Assembly: GCA_002392765.1 (NCBI GenBank)
Contig: DGHT01000045.1
Span: 1-64,000, forward strand
Reading direction: 5' to 3'
Length of the DNA stretch: 64,000 nt
DNA from: Verrucomicrobia bacterium UBA3841
GTDB lineage: Bacteria; Verrucomicrobiota; Kiritimatiellia; RFP12; UBA1067
Shown: positions 41,555-48,785 of the stretch, piece by piece
Layout of the letters: each line of letters begins with the position of its first letter
How positions within the stretch are numbered: position 1 is the stretch's first letter
Program-made: the position numbers and the translations under genes
Notes under the pieces: generated by a model
Database searches by the model: none
Told to the model about the DNA's origin: nothing
The model's input: only the letters and a program-made list of their open reading frames with translations

Positions 41555-42304
41555 TCACAGTTCCGAAAGGATGTTCTTCCGCCCGGACTGGTATTCCTCC
41601 TCGGTGACGAGGTTCTCGTCCTTCAATTCCTGCAAAGCGGCGAGACGGTCTTTGAGCGGCTGTTTGCATGGAACGGCAGCTGCTTCGCTCTTCCTGTTCC
41701 AGCAAGCCAGCAAAGTCGCGTAAAACACGAAAAGCGCAATTTGCCCGATCAATTCAAACCACGGGAAAACGTTTCTGTACAAAGGCGAATAATCGTTCTG
41801 GGCATAGACGATCAGGCGAACGACGAGCATTTCTGCAATCGTCGCGAATCCGATCATGCCTATGCAGCCGACCGCTCCTGCCACTCTGTCCTTCAACAGA
41901 TGCACGGGCGTCAGCGTCAATGCCGTAAAAGCGGACATCAACGCAAGCCAGTGCATCTGGTTCTCCCTGGCGAACTCAATAATGAAATCCGCCTCGCAAT
42001 ACACGGCAAGATTATGCAGCAGGCACATGAAACCGCCCGCCAATCCAAGGTAGGGAGTTATGCGATGCGGCTTGAAAACAAGCAGCGACACAATTCCTCC
42101 GATAAAGCAGACATTCCCTGTCAGGTAAAGCAGCTGGATAAAATCGTAATACGACTTGAATTCATCGTAAGACTTGAAATCGAACTTGATCAGCGTAAGT
42201 CCCGCGTTTATTGCAAACAATGCGTACGCAATGGCGCAAAGTGCGCCTGTCCATACCAGGCATTGCCTGCGCTCCACGTTTGGTTTTACAACTTGACCAG
42301 TCAT
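41555..42304 (-). CDS. Multi-span membrane protein with C-terminal SHOCT domain
   Basis: 249 residues with about six hydrophobic spans between 15 and 205 (for example IQLLYLTGNVCFIGGIVSLL and IGQIALFVFYATLLACW). The cytosolic end LKDRLAALQELKDENLVTEE then EYQSGRKNILSEL is a SHOCT domain, a short helical module often attached to membrane proteins and of oligomerising role. AGAGGA lies upstream of ATG 42304. Function unknown. Confidence 0.8.
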   Translation of the reverse strand: MTGQVVKPNVERRQCLVWTGALCAIAYALFAINAGLTLIKFDFKSYDEFKSYYDFIQLLYLTGNVCFIGGIVSLLVFKPHRITPYLGLAGGFMCLLHNLAVYCEADFIIEFARENQMHWLALMSAFTALTLTPVHLLKDRVAGAVGCIGMIGFATIAEMLVVRLIVYAQNDYSPLYRNVFPWFELIGQIALFVFYATLLACWNRKSEAAAVPCKQPLKDRLAALQELKDENLVTEEEYQSGRKNILSEL

Positions 42305-42391
42305 TTTCCTGTTCCTCTCGCTTATATTTCAGGTTTGGTTTGATAAAACAGCAGAAAACTGGGCCGCAGGGATGGCGGCGCACCCGGAGTG

Positions 42392-42500
42392 TGCGCCCTA
42401 CCGTTCCCCGCGCGGGAAATCTGTTTGTACATATTATACCAAAAAATGGAAAATGCGGCAATGGCATTACAGTATACGGGAAAGCGGCGGGAATCTGACA
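42392..42500. repeat. Composite repeat: TGTTTGTACATATTATACC element plus 39-bp core
   Basis: 42392-42459 matches 38311-38379 and 42462-42500 matches the 39-bp core with one change (GAGAG to GAAAG). In the left copy these two parts are separated by 168 bp, so this looks like a deletion derivative of the larger element. Confidence 0.85.
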
Positions 42501-42564
42501 AGGCTTGCGCCAGTTGAAAGGTTGAAGGTTGAAAAGTTGAAAGGCGGCTTTCCCGGTTAGTAGA

Positions 42565-42745
42565 ACGGGCGGGACGCCACCCTGCTAGGGCATCCGCTTC
42601 GCGGACGGTCTTCGACCGGGGGATACGTTCCCCCAGTTACGGGCGGGACGCCACCCCTGCTAGGGCATCCGCTTCGCGGACGGTCTTCGACCGGGGGATA
42701 CGTTCCCCCAGTGACGGGCGGGACGCCCATTCCCCCAGTGACGGC
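42565..42745. repeat. Tandem CGGGACG hairpin repeat block
   Basis: Units start at 42565, 42639 and 42714 (period 74-75), each ACGGGCGGGACGCCACCC then GCATCCGCTTCGCGGACGG (hairpin) then GGGGGATACGTTCCCCC (hairpin). The third is short. Related to 1243-1405. Confidence 0.9.
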
Positions 42746-42786
42746 GGTGCGGGGTCACACCGCCCTACCGGACGCGCTTATGCGAC

Positions 42787-43914
42787 CTATGCAAAGCGGA
42801 GGAATTGCGCGAAAAAAGGATCGGCAACGACGTACTTTCCTTCAGACTGCTCGATATGACCGTCTTCCATCAACTTGCCCTTGGCGGAATTTACAGTAGA
42901 CGAGACTCCGAGCGCATGACGTCTTCGATATGCATCGCCAAACTCATCCGTCCGTTCGCGCGACAGTGCGATCAGCAGTTTCTTCTGCGAGACGGACAAC
43001 GTGAGCATCAGCTGTTCGTACTGGTCGCGGTTGAACCCGGAAAGATTTGCGAACGCCGAGTCCACGTCATCCGGCGAAACCGACTTCCGGCGCGCGTCGT
43101 CGATCAACCGGAATGTCTCGAATCCCAGCTGCTGGATGAAATATGGTATGTTCTCCACCTTCGCGACAAGCCGTTCGGCCGTCTCACACGCAATTGCCTT
43201 CCCAGCGCTCGCGAACCTGTCGACCACGAAACGGACACTCTCATCCACCGGCGGCTTGTCGATGTGAATCGTGACAGCCGACTTGTAGAACGGACGGTTG
43301 TGGTCGGTGAACATCCTCCGAAGCATGTGGTATCGGCTGCCGAGAAAGATATACGAGACGTTGCGGTGCGACTGTATGGCCGAGCGCATGACCCTCTCGA
43401 AGCCGTCGTTCGGCAACAGGTCCTTCACCTCCTGGAATTCGTCCAACACGACAACGGCCCGCTTCTTTCCTGAAAGCAGCTTCTGCGGGAGGTCCAGAAC
43501 CTCCGTCAACGCCTCGGCTCCAATCTGCTCATCCGACGGCTCGAAGGAAAAACCCGCCTCGCCCGTCTGGTCAAGCGTCATCTTTGGCCTGAGGCTCTTT
43601 AGGAACGTCCCCAACTTCCTCAATTCGAATTTGACGGGCGCAAGCCGCCGGTATACCTTCGTCGCGTACGCGGAGACGAACAGGTCGATCGACGGGACCT
43701 TCACCACGTCAAGCGTCACGCACGGGATTCCGGCCTTTTCGAGATCGCCTGTCAACTCGGCGACAAGCGAACTCTTGCCGTAGCGTCGCGGTCCGTACAG
43801 GACAACGTTCGACTGTCCGCTCAAGAACCTGGAAAGAAGGTCTTCGCGGATATCCCTCCTGTCGTAGAACTGGTCGCCCCTGGCGAACTGAAGATAGTTG
43901 AATGGATTTCCCAT
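42787..43914 (-). CDS. AAA ATPase (ATPase_2-like, MGNPFNYLQF type)
   Basis: 375 residues from ATG 43914. Walker A is LYGPRRYGKSSL (residues about 39-50), Walker B VVVLDEFQEV, sensor I SYIFLGSRYHML, and a C-terminal winged helix (LLIALSRERTDEFGDAYRRR). ATPases of the Pfam ATPase_2 type couple nucleotide binding to an unknown target. Its start codon is 7 nt from the -10 box. A decayed graspetide exporter/ligase lies divergently upstream; the intact graspetide operon at 13057 has only the first codons of this ATPase next to it. Confidence 0.87.
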   Translation of the reverse strand: MGNPFNYLQFARGDQFYDRRDIREDLLSRFLSGQSNVVLYGPRRYGKSSLVAELTGDLEKAGIPCVTLDVVKVPSIDLFVSAYATKVYRRLAPVKFELRKLGTFLKSLRPKMTLDQTGEAGFSFEPSDEQIGAEALTEVLDLPQKLLSGKKRAVVVLDEFQEVKDLLPNDGFERVMRSAIQSHRNVSYIFLGSRYHMLRRMFTDHNRPFYKSAVTIHIDKPPVDESVRFVVDRFASAGKAIACETAERLVAKVENIPYFIQQLGFETFRLIDDARRKSVSPDDVDSAFANLSGFNRDQYEQLMLTLSVSQKKLLIALSRERTDEFGDAYRRRHALGVSSTVNSAKGKLMEDGHIEQSEGKYVVADPFFAQFLRFA

Positions 43915-43921
43915 GCCGACA

Positions 43922-43950
43922 ATTATACCATTTGCCAAACGGATTATCAA
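43922..43950 (-). promoter_or_regulatory. Leaderless promoter of the AAA ATPase
   Basis: Minus strand -35 TTGATA (43950-43945), 17 nt, -10 TATAAT (43927-43922), 7 nt, ATG 43914. Confidence 0.82.
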
Positions 43951-44097
43951 GTATCAACTTACGAAATTTTTCGTTACGAGAAACTTCGTAATGCGAGGCG
44001 GCTTCCGCCAATTTTACATTTTACACTTTACATTTTACACTATTCCCCGGCGGTTTTGTTGTCAGATTCGGGGAATGGCGCCGTATATGACGCCAGA

Positions 44098-44487
44098 ATG
44101 GACAGCGGTTCGTCCTTTCGCGCACGAGCGACATCGAACTGCGGTTGCAGGAATCGGTTCTCCGCGCCATTCTGGACATCCCCCGCCGGAACTTTCGTCC
44201 GTCGCGGACGGAACGCCCGTCGCCAAGGGCGCGATCCCCGTAGGGGACGTGGTCGTCTATCAGATGCCTTTCCTCGCGGCGATGCAGCCCGTACAGGGCA
44301 TCGTCTCGCTCCTCCCCGAAGCCGCAGCGCTACGCGAAGGGATCGACTCCATCCGCAAGAACGGCGAGCTATGGTTCCTTGAACTGAATCCGAACGGGCA
44401 GTGGGCGTGGTTAGACGAAAAGAACGAACACGGACTCGTTTCGATGGTCGCGGATGCGATCAAGCGCGAAGATGCCGCGCATCGGGC
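44098..44487 (+). pseudogene. Collapsed graspetide exporter-ligase remnant
   Basis: One continuous frame joins three pieces. The first (QRFVLSRTSDIELRLQESVL to SSVADGTPVAK) matches the exporter coded at 13303-13430. The second (GAIPVGDVVVYQMPFLAAMQ to LREGIDSI) matches 13877-14005. The third (RKNGELWFLELNPNGQWAWL to KREDAAHRAR) matches the ATP-grasp ligase end at 15778-15920. The exporter ATPase domain, precursor and ligase body are deleted. The joins being in frame is probably chance. Confidence 0.92.
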
Positions 44488-45086
44488 GCGTCCATTTCGG
44501 CAAGAACCTGCGCAACCGCCTCGCGCAGCCTCGCGGTGAGGCGCTTGCGGATCTGGTAGAGATTGTCGCGGGATATGCCGTAGATACGCATGACGGTTTC
44601 GGTGTCCTGCCCCTCGACCGCGCTCGCGACAAACGCCGCATAGTGCTCGGGACGGGCCTCCGGCTTGATTCGGCGGAGCGCCTCTTCCATCGCCGCCTGC
44701 TGCCACTCGCGCTCGGAGAAGCCGTCATCGTCGGACGCAGCAGCCTTGGCTTCCTCCCAGAACGACGCCTTCAGCCCGGCGTCGCGTTTGCCGGACCTCA
44801 GTCTGTCGTTGACGCGCCAGTGGACCAGCCCCGTAAGATACGACCTGAATTTTCCTTTGGCGCGATCGTATTTGAACGCCGGCAGGTTGCGCGCAAGATC
44901 AGTGAAAACGACTTGCACGATGTCGTCGGCGTCCTCTTCTTTGAGTCCCTTCGAGCGCGCAATGGAGAACACGAACCCTGCGTAGAGGTCGAAGAACTTC
45001 TGCCACGCCGCCTCGTTTCCCGTGTCCGCGACAGCCCTGATGACGCTGGAGCGCGTCGTTTCGTTGTTGAAGTGTCTGTATGTCAT
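44460..45086 (-). CDS. ECF-like RNA polymerase sigma factor
   Basis: 208 residues from ATG 45086; the ATGA overlaps the kinase stop. Region 2: WQKFFDLYAGFVFSIARSKG, then EEDADDIVQVVFTDLARNL and FRSYLTGLVHWRVNDRLR. Region 4: AVEGQDTETVMRIYGISRDN then LYQIRKRLTARL. ECF sigmas recruit core polymerase to stress promoters. Coupled translation with the Ser/Thr kinase points to phosphorylation-based control, as in PVC-type kinase-sigma pairs. The last 9 or so codons (DAPDARHLRA) are the antisense of the ligase remnant, showing a recombination breakpoint at the gene's end. Confidence 0.87.
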   Translation of the reverse strand: MTYRHFNNETTRSSVIRAVADTGNEAAWQKFFDLYAGFVFSIARSKGLKEEDADDIVQVVFTDLARNLPAFKYDRAKGKFRSYLTGLVHWRVNDRLRSGKRDAGLKASFWEEAKAAASDDDGFSEREWQQAAMEEALRRIKPEARPEHYAAFVASAVEGQDTETVMRIYGISRDNLYQIRKRLTARLREAVAQVLAEMDAPDARHLRA

Positions 45087-46579
45087 CTTAACAACCAGGG
45101 TTCGAATCCACAATCGTGGTGTATGCGCCAAACTATATGGAAGAATGCCTCGACCTGAGGATATATTTCTACGAACAGCGAATTGCGCTTTTTGAATATT
45201 TTCTGCGCTTGTCCGAATTCCTCCTTGTCGTCTAATCCGGACAAGACCTTTTCTTTTCCCTTGGAATGCAACAGGATTATCTCCTTCTTCAGCGAGGCGT
45301 CTTTGGCGTCAAGTCCGGCTATCTTTTCCGCAAGATTGTCGTAACTCCGTTGCAACTGTTCCGCCTTTGCTTTGTCGACAGTGCCGATTTCTTCGATATC
45401 TCTCTCGATAATATCTATGAACGACTCGATCGCGCCTCTATTCTCCGCTTTTATTTCAAGACCTCCCCAGTTGGAGTATCGCCCGTGGGACTTGATCTGC
45501 AAGACTTCATCTTCGATTCTGTCCTCCGGGAGTATGCCTTTCAATGTTTCCCGGATTGATTCTTCCGCCATTGCATCAAACGCGGATACGGTTTTTTTCG
45601 CCTCTGCGATCTCAGCGGATTGCTTCACAATGCCGTTTTTCGCTTGAACAGCATTTTCATTGGCTTGATTGGCGGCGTTTTTGATTTGTTTTATAGCGAT
45701 TATCGAAGCCGCCGCAACAGCAGCGATGCACAACGCCGCCAGCGCATATACGGTTTTTGCAGTCCGGGACTTCGCAAAAGAAGCAATCGCAATCTTTCTG
45801 CGGAGAGCCAGCAAATCCTTCAGCAAAGCCTTTGCCGATTGGTAGCGGCGAGCAGGCGTAGGATCGGTTGCCTTGTTGAGGATGCGCCACCACGCGGGGA
45901 AGAGCGGCGCGCCCGTATCGGCTTCCAGCGCGGGGCCTTTGTCGAGGTCTTCCAATTTCCTTCCGAAGCTCGCCGCCTTGAGCGTGAGGCCGAGACTGTA
46001 GATGTCGCTGGCGGCATCAGTGAACTTCTCCGGCGGAACATATCCGGGCGTACCGACGGTGGAGACTGCGACGGATTCTTCAACGAGAAGCCCGGGGTCG
46101 GAAAGAACGGGACGTCCTTTGACGTACAGAACGTTAGCGGGCTTGATGTCGCGATGGAGCAGATGGTGGCGCTGGAGGACGGCAAGCCCCTTCGCCAGCG
46201 ACAGGGCGAGGCCGATGCACTCCTTGACCGGCAAAGCCTTCTCGCTCTCGATCACGCGGGCGAGCGTCTTCGGGCGATAGCCGGACTCTGCTTCCCGCGA
46301 ACCGCCGAATTCATCGTCCGCAAGATCCATCACGGCATAGAAGCATCCGTCCGCCTCGCGGAGGCCCCTCATGCGCACAAGCCCCTCATGCGGAGGAATC
46401 GAACGGTAGAGCTTCGCTCCGCGCAGCTCGCGTTCGTAACGCTCGTCGCCGACATCTTCACGACGGCAGACCTTAACCGCCGCGCGTCCACCGTCCGGAC
46501 CGGCAGCCATGTAGACCGCGCCGTACGCGCCGCGGCCGATCTCCCGCGACAGTTTCCACTCTCCGCATGTTTGCATCAT
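45083..46579 (-). CDS. Membrane Hanks-type Ser/Thr kinase
   Basis: 498 residues from ATG 46579 (AAAGGA 7 nt upstream). Gly-loop IGRGAYGAVY, Lys in AAVKVC, catalytic loop LLHRDIKPANV, Mg loop LSDPGLL (Pro replaces Phe of DFG) and GTPGYVPPEKF. A membrane span (about 270-295) follows, then a long coiled-coil, presumably extracytoplasmic, lacking PASTA or known sensor domains. It would phosphorylate cytosolic targets, most likely acting on the sigma factor encoded directly after it. The catalytic residues are present, so it should be active despite the DPG variant. Confidence 0.92.
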   Translation of the reverse strand: MMQTCGEWKLSREIGRGAYGAVYMAAGPDGGRAAVKVCRREDVGDERYERELRGAKLYRSIPPHEGLVRMRGLREADGCFYAVMDLADDEFGGSREAESGYRPKTLARVIESEKALPVKECIGLALSLAKGLAVLQRHHLLHRDIKPANVLYVKGRPVLSDPGLLVEESVAVSTVGTPGYVPPEKFTDAASDIYSLGLTLKAASFGRKLEDLDKGPALEADTGAPLFPAWWRILNKATDPTPARRYQSAKALLKDLLALRRKIAIASFAKSRTAKTVYALAALCIAAVAAASIIAIKQIKNAANQANENAVQAKNGIVKQSAEIAEAKKTVSAFDAMAEESIRETLKGILPEDRIEDEVLQIKSHGRYSNWGGLEIKAENRGAIESFIDIIERDIEEIGTVDKAKAEQLQRSYDNLAEKIAGLDAKDASLKKEIILLHSKGKEKVLSGLDDKEEFGQAQKIFKKRNSLFVEIYPQVEAFFHIVWRIHHDCGFEPWLLR

Positions 46580-46673
46580 CGACAATTCCTTTCATTTGAG
46601 CCGCCGGGACGGACGGCTTTCCCAGTCAGTGACGGAGCTGGAAGCACCATCTCCTTGGCGGCGGTTTCGACAT

Positions 46674-48785
46674 TCAAGCGCGCGGACAGAACAGCGCGAG
46701 CTGGCCTTCGGCCTGCGCCTTGAGCATGGAGTATCCGTTTTCCGTCCTGCATCCCGCCGCCGACGCGCGTTCCATGAGCGGCGTGACGGGCGGTTCGTAG
46801 CGCAGATCGTAAACGAGCTGGTCCGGCGAAAAAACGTAACCGGGAACCGGATCGACCGGCGTCGCGTTCACGATCAGATCCGGCCGCGTCAGAAGCGGAC
46901 GGCGATGTACGACCTCCACCTCCGCGCCAAGCCTTTCCAAGGCGCATTTGACGGCCTTCGCCGCGCCTCCGTTTCCGAGAAGCGCGGTTTTCACGCCTTT
47001 CAGGTCCGGCCTGCCAATGAAATCGAGAATCGCTTTCGCGAATCCAGGTTCGTCCGTGTTGTACCCGCGTTTCGCGCCGTCCGAAAAGACGACAGTGTTG
47101 ACTGCGCCTATCTTTTCCGCCGCGGCGTCCACCGAATCGAGATGCTTCATGACGGCTTCTTTGTGCGGGATCGTCACGGCCATTCCCTTGACGGCGCACC
47201 TCTCCGCGAACCGGAGAGCCTCTTCGATCGTGCGCGCCGGGAAAGAAACCATCTCCGCCGCCCTTCCGGCTTTCGCGTGGGCGGCATTGTGCAAGGCCGG
47301 GCTCCCGGTCTTCGCGAGCGGCCAGCCGGTGACGGCGTAAAGATCCATCTTGAAAACATCCCAAAATCCCGGATACGACTTGTTCACGCACGAGGCGCCG
47401 TGAATCAGGACGGGGCCGTCCGCAACAGTCGAAAGGACTGCCGCGGCCATCGCAATCCTGTGGTCGTTTCGCGGATCGACGTCGCTCGGATCGCGGAACA
47501 CGGCCTCCATCGCTTCAATGCGGTCAGATTCCTTGATGCGCAGCCTTTCCGTTCCGGTAAAACGCGAGGGGGATCTCAGAGCGTGCGCAACGACGGAAAG
47601 CGCGGGATAGTTGTCGGGACATTCCGACACGTCCACCGTCTCCCCCATTTTTATGCGTTCGATCAAATCGCAGACGACCCTGTCCGGCTGCGCCGATCCT
47701 CTGTCGAGTCCGGCCACCTCCAGTTCGCTTCCGAGAGCGTTCGCCGCGAACCAGAACGCCGCGCCGCTCCAGTCGGCCTCAGCTTCGATCCGCCCGGCAG
47801 CGGCGTACTTCTGGCGTCCGGGCACCCTGAAGCCGCTCTCCGTCTCCTCGACCGAAACCCCGAACCGCGAAAGGACGCGGAGCGTCATGTCGACATATCC
47901 GCGCGACTGCAAGGGGACTGTCAGCACGATTTCCGAATCCCCGTCCAGAATCGGCAGCGCGAAAAGAAGCCCCGTCACGAACTGGGACGAAACGTTCCCC
48001 GGAAGTTCGAATCTCCCGGGCGAAATCGAATCGTACTCGATCGACGGGCGGCTCGCAAGACGCCCTCTTTTCACGAATTGCGCTTTGATTCCCAAAGCGG
48101 CGGCGACCGGCGAAAAGAATCTGAGAGTCGAACCGCTTTCGCCGCAATCCAGCACGGCGGACGCGGATCCGGCGGCGCGGGCGCGCGCCAGCGCCTCGAT
48201 GCAGCGCCGCGTCGCGGCGATATCCTCGCTCTCCTTTACGCCGGCCGGAGCGGGATCTACATCTGCCCCGGAAAGGAACTGCGCGATCAGAATCCTGTGC
48301 AAATGCGATTTCGAGACAGGAGGCACGACCCTGCCGCGCAAAGGGCGCGGCAGAAGGATTTTGTCGTCCGGACCGAAATGATGCGCGAACGACGCGTAAT
48401 GCGCCCGGCGCTCGGCAAGCATGTCGCCGAGCGGACGCGTCCCCGACGCGGCTTCGATTCTTCTTGCGATTTCTTCCGGATCCGCGTCGAGGACGACGAC
48501 GAACCCCTTCTCCTCCGCGTACTCCCTGTTGCGCGGATCGAGAAGCGTTCCGCCGCCAAGGGCGATTATCGGCGCGTCGATCTCTCTCAAGGTCTCGCTT
48601 TCGATGCGGCGGAACTCAGCCTCCCCGTCCTTCGAGAAAATGTCGGGGATCGTCCGCCCCGTGCGCCGCACGATTTCCTCGTCGAGATCGAGATACATCC
48701 TGCCGCACTCGCGCGCCAGCCGTTTGGCCAGAGTCGTCTTTCCGCTCGCGGGCGGTCCGTACAGATAAAGCGTTTTCGGTTTCAT
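46674..48785 (-). CDS. Trifunctional shikimate kinase / EPSP synthase / shikimate dehydrogenase
   Basis: 703 residues. 1-140: shikimate kinase (Walker A GPPASGKT, DLDEEIVRRTGRTI and ALGGGT). About 145-480: EPSP synthase (PPVSKSHLHR, CGESGSTLRFF, GNVSSQFV, IKESDR, DHRIAMA). About 481-703: shikimate dehydrogenase (YAVTGWPLAKTGSPALHNAA, catalytic Lys in AVTIPHKE, NTDEPGF, LLGNGGAAKAV). These are three steps of chorismate synthesis in one chain. The EPSP part is about 90 residues shorter than usual, lacking most of the segment between STLRFF and SSQF. The ATGA start overlaps the GH3 stop. Gene names aroK, aroA and aroE apply to the parts. Confidence 0.92.
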   Translation of the reverse strand: MKPKTLYLYGPPASGKTTLAKRLARECGRMYLDLDEEIVRRTGRTIPDIFSKDGEAEFRRIESETLREIDAPIIALGGGTLLDPRNREYAEEKGFVVVLDADPEEIARRIEAASGTRPLGDMLAERRAHYASFAHHFGPDDKILLPRPLRGRVVPPVSKSHLHRILIAQFLSGADVDPAPAGVKESEDIAATRRCIEALARARAAGSASAVLDCGESGSTLRFFSPVAAALGIKAQFVKRGRLASRPSIEYDSISPGRFELPGNVSSQFVTGLLFALPILDGDSEIVLTVPLQSRGYVDMTLRVLSRFGVSVEETESGFRVPGRQKYAAAGRIEAEADWSGAAFWFAANALGSELEVAGLDRGSAQPDRVVCDLIERIKMGETVDVSECPDNYPALSVVAHALRSPSRFTGTERLRIKESDRIEAMEAVFRDPSDVDPRNDHRIAMAAAVLSTVADGPVLIHGASCVNKSYPGFWDVFKMDLYAVTGWPLAKTGSPALHNAAHAKAGRAAEMVSFPARTIEEALRFAERCAVKGMAVTIPHKEAVMKHLDSVDAAAEKIGAVNTVVFSDGAKRGYNTDEPGFAKAILDFIGRPDLKGVKTALLGNGGAAKAVKCALERLGAEVEVVHRRPLLTRPDLIVNATPVDPVPGYVFSPDQLVYDLRYEPPVTPLMERASAAGCRTENGYSMLKAQAEGQLALFCPRA

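Noticed and set aside
43898..44539. A 213-codon intact gene at the graspetide remnant
   Set aside because: The frame is continuous but made of three unconnected pieces of exporter and ligase, with the ATPase and active-site parts deleted.
45096..45120. GGTTCGAATCC, a tRNA T-loop-like string
   Set aside because: It lies in the kinase 3' coding end; no acceptor, D or anticodon arm can be drawn around it.
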